Origin: Rhodoplanes tepidamans
GTDB taxonomy: Bacteria > Pseudomonadota > Alphaproteobacteria > Rhizobiales > Xanthobacteraceae
Reading direction: 5' to 3'
NCBI RefSeq assembly: GCF_030813915.1
Contig: NZ_JAUSUJ010000001.1
Coordinates: forward strand, 62,001 to 126,000
Length of the DNA: 64,000 bases
Position numbers and translations under genes: made by a program. Shown piece by piece: positions 28,165 through 36,066 of this stretch. The notes beneath the pieces are model-generated. The model did no database searches and was not told the origin of the DNA. It saw nothing but the letters and a program-made list of their open reading frames with translations. How positions within the stretch are numbered: the first letter of the stretch is position 1; the number at the start of each line of letters is the position of its first letter.

Positions 28165-29639
28165 GCGCTCTTCTCCCGGTGGGCCGAGGTCTTCTCCCGC
28201 AGGACGGACGTCACCGCCTCGTGGTCGCTGAACGGCAGGGTGGTGCCCGCGATGGTCTGGCCGGTCTCGTGGCCCTTGCCGGCGACCACCAGCACGTCGC
28301 CCTCGGCGAGGTCGTCGATCGCCTGCCGGATCGCCTCGCGGCGGTCGCCGATCTCGACCGCGCCCGGGGCGGCGGCCAGGATCGCGGCGCGGATCGCCGT
28401 CGGGTCCTCGCTGCGCGGATTGTCGTCGGTGACGATGACGCGGTCGGCCTTCTCGGCCGCGATGGCGCCCATCAGCGGCCGCTTGCCGGTGTCGCGGTCG
28501 CCGCCGCAGCCGAACACCACCACGAGCTGTCCCTTGGCGTAGGGGCGCAGCGCGTCGAGCGTCTTGGCGAGCGCGTCGGGCTTGTGGGCGTAGTCGACGA
28601 AGATCGGCGCGCCGCAGCGGTGGCCGACCAGCTCCAGCCGCCCCTTGGCGCCCTCGAGGCCTTCGAGCTGCTCGAACACGGCGGCGGGCTCGCCGCCCGT
28701 GGCGATCACCTGGCCGGCGGCGACCAGCGCGTTGTCGACCTGGAAGGCGCCGACCAGCGGCAGCCGCACCCGCGCGCTGCGGCCGGCATGCACGATGGTG
28801 ACGGTCTGCGAGAAGCCGTCGATCTCCTCGGCCGCGGCGCGGATGTCGGCGGCGCTGCTGCGCCCGACCGTGAGGATCCGCACGCCGCGGGCGCGCGCCG
28901 CGTCGAGGACGGCGTCGGCATGCGGGTGGTCGATGTCGATCACGGCGGTGCCGTCGGGCGCCAGAAGGCGCTCGAACAGGCCCAGCTTGGCGGTGAGATA
29001 CGCCTCGAAGGTGAGATGATAGTCGAGGTGGTCGCGCGTGATGTTGGTGAAGCCGGCGACCGCCACCCGCACCCCGTCGAGCCGGTGCTGCTCGATGCCG
29101 TGCGAGGAGGCCTCCAGGGCCAGATGCGTCACCCCTTCGCCGGCGATGCGGTCGAGCGTCGCGTGCAGGGCGACCGGGTCGGGCGTGGTCAGCGAGCCGT
29201 AATGCTCCTCGGTCGGCGTCACCAGGCCGATGGTGCCGATCGAGGCGGCCTGGTGGCCGAGCGCCGCCCAGAGCTGGCGCGTGTAGGAGGCGACCGAGGT
29301 CTTGCCGCTCGTGCCCGTGACGGCGGCGATCACGGCCGGCTGGCGGGCGTGGAGACGCGCGGCGGCGCGGGCCAGCGCGGCGCGGACGTTCTCCACCAGC
29401 ACCAGCGCGACGCCGTCGGGCAGGGGCGTGGCGGGCGCCCGCTCGGCCATCACGGCCACGGCGCCGTTCGCCAGCGCGGCCGGCACATAGGTCAGCCCGT
29501 CCGCCCGGGTGCCCGGCACCGCCGCGAACAGGGCGCCCGGCGTCGCGGCGCGGCTGTCGGCCGTCACCGCCGTGACCGGCACGTCGCCGTGCCGCGCCTC
29601 CCAGCGAGCGTCCGGATCGAGAAGATCGCGCAGCCGCAT
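28161..29639 (-). CDS. murE: UDP-MurNAc-L-Ala-D-Glu--meso-diaminopimelate ligase
   Basis: 492-aa Mur ligase adding the third stem-peptide residue. The ATP loop is [16 protein letters not shown]. The motif DDNPRSEDP near residue 412 is the DNPR signature for meso-diaminopimelate, as expected in a Gram-negative. ATG 29639 ([15 protein letters not shown]) is the conventional start; further upstream the frame is non-conserved. It is first gene of its block. In most relatives ftsI would lie directly upstream, but here ftsI ends 6.4 kb away, so a separate promoter is needed in 29640-29923. Confidence 0.95.
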   Translation of the reverse strand: MRLRDLLDPDARWEARHGDVPVTAVTADSRAATPGALFAAVPGTRADGLTYVPAALANGAVAVMAERAPATPLPDGVALVLVENVRAALARAAARLHARQPAVIAAVTGTSGKTSVASYTRQLWAALGHQAASIGTIGLVTPTEEHYGSLTTPDPVALHATLDRIAGEGVTHLALEASSHGIEQHRLDGVRVAVAGFTNITRDHLDYHLTFEAYLTAKLGLFERLLAPDGTAVIDIDHPHADAVLDAARARGVRILTVGRSSAADIRAAAEEIDGFSQTVTIVHAGRSARVRLPLVGAFQVDNALVAAGQVIATGGEPAAVFEQLEGLEGAKGRLELVGHRCGAPIFVDYAHKPDALAKTLDALRPYAKGQLVVVFGCGGDRDTGKRPLMGAIAAEKADRVIVTDDNPRSEDPTAIRAAILAAAPGAVEIGDRREAIRQAIDDLAEGDVLVVAGKGHETGQTIAGTTLPFSDHEAVTSVLREKTSAHREKSA

Positions 29640-29923
29640 GTCCCCGCCCCGCGTGCATCGGGCCGGCCCGTGCGGCCGGCCGCCGAAGCAGGCGCTCCGG
29701 CGGCTCCGGTTTAGCATGTTCGTTAACCGGGGGAAGCGACCGGGCCGGATCGAATGCTGCGACGCAGCATCAGCAATCGCCGCCAAGTCCTTGAGCCCAA
29801 AAGTTGAGCGGTGTTTGCATCTGCCTAATTCGCCATCAGGCTCGCCTTTTGGTAGAATTCGCCGGGGTCCGGCGCCCCGCCGCGTGGCGCGTGGGCCGGT
29901 CGTCGATGTTTTAGGGGGTGGCC

Positions 29924-30316
29924 ATGGCTTCGCTCGCAACCGCGACGTTCACGGGGCAGTCCGGTCAGGCTTACGAGTTCCTCGCCTACGACCGCGACAC
30001 CGAGTTCAAGTCCGCCGGCGCCGTCTACGTGGTGGCGATCCGCTATCCGGTGTCGGACGGGTTCACGTATCGCAACGTCTATGTGGGCGAGACCCGCGAC
30101 CTCTCCGACAGCCCGCTGACCCACTGCCGCACCGCGTGCTTCGAGCGCATCGGCGCCAACAGCATCTTCGTCCGCCTGGAGGGCAACCCGGCCCGCCGCC
30201 AGGAGATCGCCCAGGACCTGCTGGGGCGCTACGACCCGCCCTGCAACAGCGACCGCGCCGGCCTGTGCGAGTACCCCACGACGGAATGCCCGCTGGTGTG
30301 GCCGCTGGGGCTGTGA
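29924..30316 (+). CDS. Small GIY-YIG-like domain protein
   Basis: 130 aa from ATG 29924, which has AGGGGG 5 nt upstream. The arrangement fits a degenerate GIY-YIG fold: strand GAVYVVAIRY, then RNVYVGETRDLS, a His in LTHCRTACFER, GANSIFVRLEG, a Glu in RRQEIAQDLLGRY and the closing DPPCN. In true nucleases of this fold the second Y/G pair, the Glu and the final Asn are conserved; here Y, G, E and N are present but the canonical Arg is not obvious. Nuclease activity is therefore uncertain. It opens the accessory island between murE and ftsI. Confidence 0.65.
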   Translation: MASLATATFTGQSGQAYEFLAYDRDTEFKSAGAVYVVAIRYPVSDGFTYRNVYVGETRDLSDSPLTHCRTACFERIGANSIFVRLEGNPARRQEIAQDLLGRYDPPCNSDRAGLCEYPTTECPLVWPLGL

Positions 30317-30359
30317 GGGGGGGGCGTTGCAGGTCGTGGCCCGGACCGAAGCCGCAGCC

Positions 30360-30453
30360 CGTAGCCCGGGTTGAGCGCAAGCGAAGGCCGGGACTTTCCG
30401 GCCCGGCCTCGGCGGAGGATCCCGGCTTTCGCCTGCGGCGAAACCCGGGCTAC
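30360..30453 (+). repeat. Dispersed repeat B, copy 1
   Basis: 94-bp element bounded by perfect 12-bp terminal inverted repeats GTAGCCCGGGTT / AACCCGGGCTAC. Inside, GAGCGCAAGCGAAGGCCGGG is shared with copy 2 at 31991. The two copies are in direct orientation and flank the segment with phage/GTA-like remnants. MITE or REP-like, non-coding. Confidence 0.75.
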
Positions 30454-30489
30454 GGGGGCGGTGCTCAGCAAATGCGCGCCGAGGCCTAA

Positions 30490-30690
30490 GCAATTGAGTG
30501 CACTGTCGCCGTGATTCCGGCCAAGCACGCCGCGATCGCCACCGGCTCGCGCACGATCGTGCACGCCTACTCGGGGCGCGCCGTCGCCGAGAACGACTTG
30601 CCCGAGGCCTGGGCGCGACGGATCGCGTTTGTGTTCGAATATCCTACCGTTTTCGACAGATTCCATTTCTATCGGTCTCAACCGTTTTGA
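30490..30690 (+). pseudogene. C-terminal fragment of NlpC/P60-type phage/GTA tail peptidase
   Basis: The frame opens after a stop at 30487-30489 and reads PAKHAAIATGSRTIVHAYSG, then ENDLPEAWARRIAFVFEYP, ending at TGA 30690. This matches the C-terminal third of NlpC/P60 cell-wall peptidases found in gene transfer agents and tailed prophages, where a catalytic His in KHxAI and a following HAY motif are typical. The catalytic Cys half is absent and the last ~11 codons look random. Treated as a decayed remnant; the assignment is from motif memory. Confidence 0.6.
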
Positions 30691-30748
30691 TCGGCGACGC
30701 TAATCCGCCGTTCGACGCTGGATTGTGGCGCCAAAACGATCACCCTCT

Positions 30749-31567
30749 TCATGGCGGTGGCGAAATGGTCAACTTACTGGGGCGTGCCGTTGCGCCCACC
30801 AATCGCACAGCAACAGGGCCGCCGATTCCGCTTGACGCCGGGACCACCAACGTGCGGCGGGATGCAGCCTCGATCATATCGGCGGCGCGATCTGCGGCGT
30901 CTTGTGGCGATGTCTCGCCGACCTTTTGCGCTTTCGAGAGAAATTGTCTTGTCGACTGGCGGATGGGCTCATCCTTAAGGCGATTATGCACATGCGTCTG
31001 GTAGTAATCTAGCTCTCCGAATACATATGGCTCAGCTAGCTCGTCATCTCCGGATCCTTTTGCGTCTAAAATCAATTTCGAACTTATATTTCCTCCTGAG
31101 GTCATTTCAGTGCTAAATTCAATAGTATTTATTTGATAAGTTGAAGTCTCGATATCAAAAGAAGCAAGCGTAAGTGATGAGGTCACGCTCATTCCGTTAA
31201 GTCGATATGGATGCTCGCCGATATATGTTGTCAGTGCTTTTATGCAATGATCTGAAAGGGATTTCAGGTCGAGTTCAGAAGGTCGTCCGGAGAAATTCTC
31301 AATGTACGCTTTGGCTGTCTCTCCAAAATCAAACTCACGAGAGTTTGTTTTAATGAAAGTGCAAGGGTCTGGCGCAATAGTTATTGAGGCGGGCCAAAAT
31401 CCGCGACGTCCGGTTACAAACAGTAACAAGCGTTCCGGGCGTTGAAGTTCAATGAACTTCTCAACGCCGTCGCAAAACGAAGATTCCACGCTTAACCGGC
31501 TGTCGGACGCGATCACCAAGCCGCCATTTGACGGGATTGCAACTATCAGTGTGCCGTCATCGCGCAT
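30749..31567 (-). CDS. A+T-rich protein with proteasome-like (Ntn) N-terminus
   Basis: 272 aa from ATG 31567, which has TAGG upstream; an in-frame ATG at 31639 has no ribosome site. The N-terminus DGTLIVAIPSNGGLVIASDS followed by RLSV resembles the start of proteasome-beta/HslV-type Ntn hydrolases (Thr, then GGxxIAxDSR), though here the Thr is at residue 6 rather than exposed after a short propeptide. The middle (~80-200) and C-terminus (HNRLKDEPIRQSTRQFL) are unfamiliar. Base and codon use are strikingly A+T-rich, a sign of recent transfer. It sits between two phage/GTA-like gene remnants. Function unknown. Confidence 0.6.
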   Translation of the reverse strand: MRDDGTLIVAIPSNGGLVIASDSRLSVESSFCDGVEKFIELQRPERLLLFVTGRRGFWPASITIAPDPCTFIKTNSREFDFGETAKAYIENFSGRPSELDLKSLSDHCIKALTTYIGEHPYRLNGMSVTSSLTLASFDIETSTYQINTIEFSTEMTSGGNISSKLILDAKGSGDDELAEPYVFGELDYYQTHVHNRLKDEPIRQSTRQFLSKAQKVGETSPQDAADRAADMIEAASRRTLVVPASSGIGGPVAVRLVGATARPSKLTISPPP

Positions 31568-31876
31568 ATCAAAGCCTACATACGTTGGTTGAAGAGTTAA
31601 AATAGCAAGAGTAGCCGCGCGTCGTGCTGCCGAGAACATGACATTTGGACCGGTGCTGCTTTACAGCCAATAGCGAATTAACGTGGAATTGAATTCCGCG
31701 TAATCCTAGCCCACGCAATACGCGATTCTTTGCGGTGGAGTGTCGCTGATTGTAATCCTAACGCTAAAAGCGGTTTGAGGGCAATAGAATATATGTTGTG
31801 GACCACTCAGTCGTTCCGAGCGACTTTTTGACGACGCCTCTCGCGCACGATCCAGCATTTGGCCTGCTCCTCTAAC

Positions 31877-31990
31877 ATGGCATCCCTCGTCCTCGGCGCG
31901 GTCAGCAACGTGGTTGCCGGCCCGATCGGCGGCATCGTCGACGCGTTGGCCGGCGCGCTCGCTGATCGATCGCTCCCTCGCTCGCAGCTC
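31877..31990 (+). pseudogene. N-terminal fragment of phage/GTA-like tail protein
   Basis: ATG 31877 reads MASLVLGAVSNVVAGPIGGI then VDALAGALADRSL before running into repeat B. This Ala/Gly-rich, small-residue N-terminus is like that of the large tail/host-specificity protein encoded next to the NlpC/P60 gene in gene transfer agents. Only about 33 codons remain. Order and strand relative to the NlpC/P60 fragment at 30490-30690 fit that arrangement. Confidence 0.45.
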
Positions 31991-32083
31991 GTAGCCCGGG
32001 CTGAGCGCAAGCGAAGGCCGGGTCCTTCCGGCCCGGTCTCGGCGAAGGTTCCCGGCTTTCGCCCCCGGCGAAACCCGGGCTAC
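31991..32083 (+). repeat. Dispersed repeat B, copy 2
   Basis: 93-bp element with terminal repeats GTAGCCCGGGCT / AACCCGGGCTAC, differing from copy 1 at only a few positions. It truncates the tail-protein fragment and stands just upstream of the AbiE pair. The A+T-rich remainder of the gap (31640-31876) holds no gene I can support. Confidence 0.75.
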
Positions 32084-32133
32084 GGGGGCTCGACTGCGAC
32101 GACGGGCTGGATGCCGGTTTGAGAATCTGCCAA

Positions 32134-32152
32134 TATACGTAGCATGGCTACG
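32134..32152 (+). promoter_or_regulatory. -10 box and palindrome centred on abiEi start codon
   Basis: A -10-like TATACG (32134-32139) lies 5 nt before ATG 32144. CGTAGC (32138-32143) and GCTACG (32147-32152) form a perfect 6-bp dyad whose 3-nt loop is the start codon. There is no Shine-Dalgarno sequence, so the transcript may be leaderless and the dyad may be an AbiEi operator. Confidence 0.5.
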
Positions 32153-32977
32153 CATTTCGCAGGAAAGCTGAACTGGCTGGAGCGCAGCCTTCCCGAAGGG
32201 CTCGTCGTCGACGCGGGATGGCTCACGGCGCACGGCTACTCCACCTCCCTGCGGAGCAAGTATGTGCGGGCAGGGTGGCTGGAGCAGCCCGCCCGTGGCG
32301 TCTACCGCCGTCCGCGAGGGTCCCTGTCCTGGCAGCAGGTCGTGGTCTCGCTGCAGACCCTTTTGGGCCGGTCGCTTCTCGTCGGCGGTCGCACGGCCCT
32401 CGACCTGCAGGGCTACGCTCATTACCTTCCGCACGCCGTCACCGAGGTGCATCTCTACGGCCCCGAGGCGCCACCCGGGTGGCTGGACAAGCTGCCGCTC
32501 GACACGCGCTTCGTTCATCACAACGATCGCAGGTTGTTCGGCGACGCCGTGGGCCGGAGAGGGCCCGGCCGGCTCGACTGGAGCGGATCGGCCCCGCTCG
32601 ATCCTCATGGACACTGGACGGTGCAGCCCTGGGGCCAATGGGACTGGCCGCTGACCCTGTCCACGCCGGAGCGTGCCGTCCTCGAGCTTCTCGACGAGCT
32701 GCCCGATCGCGAGAGCTTCCATCAGGTCGACATGCTGATGGACGGCCTCTCGACGCTCAGCCCCCGGCGCCTCCAGGCACTGCTGACCGAATGCCGCAGC
32801 GTGAAGGTGAAGCGGCTGTTCTTCTTCTTCGCCGACCGCCATCGGCACGCCTGGCTCGGGCGGCTCGACAAGGATGCCGTCTCGCTCGGCGAGGGCAAGC
32901 GATCGCTCGTCAAGGGAGGGAAGCTCGACCGGACCTATCAGATCACGGTCCCGGGGGACCTGAATGGGGTTCGCTGA
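32144..32977 (+). CDS. abiEi: AbiEi-type antitoxin (type IV toxin-antitoxin)
   Basis: 277-aa antitoxin of the AbiE family. The N-terminal winged-helix domain (~8-60: GWLTAHGYSTSLRSKYVRAG, then ARGVYRRPRG) matches AbiEi antitoxins, which bind DNA to repress their own operon. The C-terminal part (~60-277) contains RTALDLQGYAHYLPHAVTEV and LSTPERAVLELLDELPD, typical of the antitoxin domain. It overlaps the toxin start by 14 nt, so the two are translationally coupled. In characterised AbiE systems the antitoxin does not contact the toxin, and the pair aborts phage infection. Confidence 0.85.
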   Translation: MATHFAGKLNWLERSLPEGLVVDAGWLTAHGYSTSLRSKYVRAGWLEQPARGVYRRPRGSLSWQQVVVSLQTLLGRSLLVGGRTALDLQGYAHYLPHAVTEVHLYGPEAPPGWLDKLPLDTRFVHHNDRRLFGDAVGRRGPGRLDWSGSAPLDPHGHWTVQPWGQWDWPLTLSTPERAVLELLDELPDRESFHQVDMLMDGLSTLSPRRLQALLTECRSVKVKRLFFFFADRHRHAWLGRLDKDAVSLGEGKRSLVKGGKLDRTYQITVPGDLNGVR

Positions 32978-33875
32978 GATCTATCGCCGACAGGCCGCCC
33001 TGCTCCTGCGCGTCCTGCCCCTCGTCGCCGAGGAGAGGGTGTTCGCGCTGAAGGGTGGAACGGCGATCAACCTGTTCGTTCGCGACATGCCCCGGCTTTC
33101 TGTCGATGCCGACCTCACCTACCTGCCGGTCGAGCCGCGCGCCGCCTCGCTCGCGGCGATCGACGCGGCGATGAAGCGGATCGGCGCTCGCGTCAGGGAC
33201 AAGATCAAAGGCGCGAGGGCCGACGAGAGCGCGATCGAAGGAACGGTGACGAAGCTGCTGGTCCGGGCGGACGGCGTGCAGACCAAGGTCGAGGTCACCC
33301 CGGTGCTGCGCGGCTGCGTCTTCGACCCCGAGCAGCGGAGCGTCTCCGGAGCCGTCGAAGACGCGTTCGGCTTCGCCGAGATGCAGATCGTGTCGTTCGC
33401 CGACCTCTATGCGGGCAAGATCGTCGCCGCGCTCGACCGGCAGCATCCGCGCGATCTGTTCGACGTGCGCGACCTTCTCGCCAACGAGGGAATCGACGAT
33501 GCGCTGCGCCGTGCCTTCGTCATCTACCTGTTGAGTCACGACCGTCCGATGGCCGAGGTTCTGCGCCCGACCCGGTTGGACATCGCCCCCGAGTTCGCCC
33601 GCGGTTTCGAGGGCATGACCGGCGAACCCGTGTCCATCGACGAGCTGGTCGAGGTCCGCGAACGCCTCGTTGCGGACATCGTCGGCAGGATGCCTCACGA
33701 GCATCGTCGGTTCCTCGTCTCCTTCGAACGGGGACAACCCGACTGGTCATTGCTGGGCGTGCCCGCCGCCGCCGCGCTGCCCGCCGTGAAGTGGCGCCGG
33801 TTGAATCTCGACAAGGTTCCGACGGAAAAACGGGATGCTCTCGTCGCGGTGCTGGAGGAGGCTCTCGCGGGATGA
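32964..33875 (+). CDS. abiEii: AbiEii-type nucleotidyltransferase toxin
   Basis: 303-aa toxin with a nucleotidyltransferase fold. Motif I is LKGGTAINLFV (~29-39) followed by LSVDADLTYLP (~45-55), giving the metal-binding D-x-D. Motif III has YAGKIVAALDRQHPRDLFDV (~150-170). All key residues are present, so the toxin looks intact. Known AbiEii/MenT enzymes transfer nucleotides to target RNAs and stop growth. The ATG at 32964 lies inside the antitoxin gene. The pair sits between ftsI and murE, separating two parts of the division cluster. Confidence 0.87.
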   Translation: MGFAEIYRRQAALLLRVLPLVAEERVFALKGGTAINLFVRDMPRLSVDADLTYLPVEPRAASLAAIDAAMKRIGARVRDKIKGARADESAIEGTVTKLLVRADGVQTKVEVTPVLRGCVFDPEQRSVSGAVEDAFGFAEMQIVSFADLYAGKIVAALDRQHPRDLFDVRDLLANEGIDDALRRAFVIYLLSHDRPMAEVLRPTRLDIAPEFARGFEGMTGEPVSIDELVEVRERLVADIVGRMPHEHRRFLVSFERGQPDWSLLGVPAAAALPAVKWRRLNLDKVPTEKRDALVAVLEEALAG

Positions 33876-33951
33876 GCCGCGACTCCGTCTGCTGTTGACG
33901 CAGCAGCGCAGCCGGTTCCTTCCGGTTCCGCGCTCGTCGGGCGATGCCCGC

Positions 33952-34236
33952 TCAGGCCTGGAGAAAGGCGAGGCGGGGGTCGGCGCGGCCGGGGGCGATC
34001 TCGACGATCTCGGCGGCGACCACGCCTTCGGCGACGAAGGGATCGTCCTGCACGCGGCGCTCGATCTCGGCGCGGGAGCAGTTGTGCGCCAGGATCGCAC
34101 CCCCCGCGTTCGGCCGGATGCTGCCGACCAGCAGGAAGACGGCGTCGTCGAAGCCGCGCCTGATCCAGGCGTCGTGGCCGTCCATGAGGCGAGGGGCCTT
34201 CGTCTTGTCGGCGAAGCGGAGGGTGACGACGAACAT
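33952..34236 (-). CDS. YciI-family protein
   Basis: 94-aa YciI-like protein (MFVVTLRFADKTKAPRLMDG, with H in DGHDAW and a typical strand GGAILAHNCS). The family has a ferredoxin-like fold with a His/Asp pair and is mostly uncharacterised. ATG 34236 has AAGGAG upstream. It follows the TetR gene by 11 nt on the same strand, so both form one small regulated operon. Confidence 0.8.
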   Translation of the reverse strand: MFVVTLRFADKTKAPRLMDGHDAWIRRGFDDAVFLLVGSIRPNAGGAILAHNCSRAEIERRVQDDPFVAEGVVAAEIVEIAPGRADPRLAFLQA

Positions 34237-34247
34237 GGATGTCTCCT

Positions 34248-34847
34248 TCAGGGGTGCGGGCGGGACGCCGGTGGCGAGGCGGGCGGGCACTGGGCCGTCA
34301 GCCACGCCGCCACGTCGTCGATCTCGCGACGAACGAACGCCTCGTCGCGGAACGCGGTGGCGAGCGTGGCGACGCCCTGGCTGCGCATCAGCACGTGCAG
34401 CGCCAGGGCATCGGCATCGGCTTCGCGGCCCAGCGCCGTGAACTGACGGACGAGCCAGCCGCGGAACAGCGTGAACAGGCGGACCGCGTCGTCCTTCGCG
34501 GCATGATCCAGCTTGGACAGCTCGTTGCAGAGCGTCCCGACCGGGCAGCCGTGGGCCATGATGGCGGTCCGGTTGGTGATCAGGATGCGGACGAAGCTCA
34601 GGATGCGCTCGGCCGGCGAGTCCGCGCCGGCCTCCCAGGCGTCGAGCACGGCCTGCGTCGCGTCGATGCGATGCGCGATCACGGCCTGCAGGATCTCGTC
34701 CTTGGTCCGGAAGTGATAGTAGAAGTTGCCGCGCGAGAGCCGCACCGCGCCGGCGATGTCGGCGAACGAGGTCGCCTCGAAGCCGCGCTCGTAGAACAGC
34801 CGGTCCGCCGCAACGACGATCTGCCGACGGGTCTCGCTCGCCGTCAC
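34248..34847 (-). CDS. TetR family transcriptional regulator (YciI operon)
   Basis: 199 aa from a GTG start at 34847, chosen for GGAGGCGA just upstream; an ATG at 34907 lies within the operator region. The HTH is at ~5-50 (ERGFEATSFADIAGAVRLSR, then GNFYYHFRTKDE), followed by a ligand domain with the cysteines GCPVGTLCNELSK, like TetR members that repress enzymes acting on reactive or xenobiotic compounds. Likely autoregulates through the dyad at 34896-34943 and co-regulates the YciI gene. Confidence 0.85.
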   Translation of the reverse strand: MTASETRRQIVVAADRLFYERGFEATSFADIAGAVRLSRGNFYYHFRTKDEILQAVIAHRIDATQAVLDAWEAGADSPAERILSFVRILITNRTAIMAHGCPVGTLCNELSKLDHAAKDDAVRLFTLFRGWLVRQFTALGREADADALALHVLMRSQGVATLATAFRDEAFVRREIDDVAAWLTAQCPPASPPASRPHP

Positions 34848-34895
34848 GACTCGCCTCCGCGGACAGGGGCGCGGAGACAGGATGCCATCGCCCGC

Positions 34896-34943
34896 GCCGT
34901 AGGACATTTGACCTAAAATCTTCTAGGGCAACTGTCCTACGGC
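34896..34943. promoter_or_regulatory. Nested dyad, probable TetR operator
   Basis: Outer arms GCCGTAGGACA (34896-34906) and TGTCCTACGGC (34933-34943) are perfect 11-bp inverted repeats; an inner CCTA/TAGG dyad lies between them in an A+T-rich core. It is 50-95 nt upstream of the TetR start. Strong operator candidate. Confidence 0.65.
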
Positions 34944-35002
34944 GTCAAGCAGCACGTCGGACGAGGGGAGCCACGTTCGGCGCTTGCGCGGTCCGGGCGA
35001 CA

Positions 35003-35040
35003 GATCCCGGGTTTCGCCTGCGGCGAGACCCGGGCTACGA
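35003..35040 (+). repeat. Partial repeat B (right end)
   Basis: GATCCCGGGTTTCGCCTGCG followed by GCGAGACCCGGGCTACGA matches only the right part of repeat B. Confidence 0.6.
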
Positions 35041-35118
35041 TCGCGGCGTGGAGCACGCGTGCGCCGTCGTCGTGACCGACGGCGATCGCTCCGTCACCCC
35101 GCCGTCGTGATCAGGTCC

Positions 35119-36012
35119 ATGGCCAGGCTCGAAGTCGTCCACACGACCGAATACGCCTACCGCACGCCCGTCGGGCTCGGGCGGCACCGGCTGATGGTGC
35201 GGCCGGACGAGAGCCACGACCTGCGCCTGCACCGGGCCGACCTGGTCGTCGCGCCGGCCCCGGCCCGGACGACCTGGAAGCACGACATCTTCGGCAACTC
35301 GATCTGCTTCCTCGACTGGAGCGACGCCACGCGGACCGACCGGCTGACCATCGTCTCGACGCTCGACCTGACGCATCATCCCGACGGGCCGCCGTTGCCC
35401 CGCTACATCCTCGAGCCGCAGGCGGAGGCGTTTCCGTTCGCCTACGCCGCGGGCGAACGCGCCGATCTCGGGCAGCTGGCGGTGCCGCAGGAGCCGGACC
35501 CGGACGGCACCGTGGCGGCCTGGGCGCGGCGCATGCTCGGCGAGGCGGGATCGTCCGACACCCTCGACGTCCTCGCGGCGATGACCCGCGCGATCAAGGC
35601 GCAGTTCGGCTATCGGGCCCGCTACGAGGAGGGGACGCAGACCGCGGCCGACACCATCCGGGGCGGCAGCGGAACCTGCCGGGACTTCGCCGTCCTGATG
35701 ATGGAGGCGCTGCGCAGCTTCGGCGTCGCGACCCGCTTCGTCACCGGCTATCTCTACGACGACACGTCGGGCGGCACGGTCGGCGGCGGCAGCACGCACG
35801 CCTGGTGCTCGGTGTACCTGCCGGGCGCCGGCTGGGTCGAGTACGACCCGACCAACGGCCTGCTCGCCGGCGCGAACCTGATCCGGGTCGGCACGACCCG
35901 GGACGCGGCGCAGGCGAGCCCGATCTCGGGCAGCTTCGCCGGCCGTCCGGACGATCCGATCGGCCTGCATGTGGACGTGTCGGTCACCTACGCGCCGATT
36001 CACGGCGCGTAG
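35119..36012 (+). CDS. Transglutaminase-like (cysteine protease fold) family protein
   Basis: 297-aa cytoplasmic protein. The N-terminal beta domain ([20 protein letters not shown]) is the usual partner of bacterial transglutaminase-like cores. The catalytic triad is visible: Cys in [20 protein letters not shown], His in [15 protein letters not shown] and Asp in [13 protein letters not shown]. Such proteins act as peptidases or amide-cleaving enzymes, and some are encoded with alpha-E/circularly permuted ATP-grasp partners; none is present here. ATG 35119 starts at MARLEVVH. Standalone gene, convergent with ftsI. Confidence 0.85.
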   Translation: MARLEVVHTTEYAYRTPVGLGRHRLMVRPDESHDLRLHRADLVVAPAPARTTWKHDIFGNSICFLDWSDATRTDRLTIVSTLDLTHHPDGPPLPRYILEPQAEAFPFAYAAGERADLGQLAVPQEPDPDGTVAAWARRMLGEAGSSDTLDVLAAMTRAIKAQFGYRARYEEGTQTAADTIRGGSGTCRDFAVLMMEALRSFGVATRFVTGYLYDDTSGGTVGGGSTHAWCSVYLPGAGWVEYDPTNGLLAGANLIRVGTTRDAAQASPISGSFAGRPDDPIGLHVDVSVTYAPIHGA

Positions 36013-36046
36013 GATGGTTATCGCCTGCGGCTCCTCCCATCCTACG
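36008..36046. terminator. REP-like inverted repeat between convergent genes
   Basis: CGTAGGATGG (36008-36017) and CCATCCTACG (36037-36046) form a 10-bp inverted repeat across the stop of the transglutaminase gene and the end of ftsI. Acts plausibly as a bidirectional terminator; also resembles dispersed REP elements. Confidence 0.5.
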
Positions 36047-36066
36047 GTTCTACGGTTTGGAACCCC

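Noticed and set aside
29711-29727. TTAG...TTAA upstream of murE as a CtrA site
   Set aside because: Spacing is 8 nt instead of 7 and the first half is TTAG; too weak to call.
31807-31879. Short minus-strand frame (MLEEQAKCWIVRERRRQKVA)
   Set aside because: 22 codons, no ribosome site, no family; overlaps the start of the tail-protein remnant.
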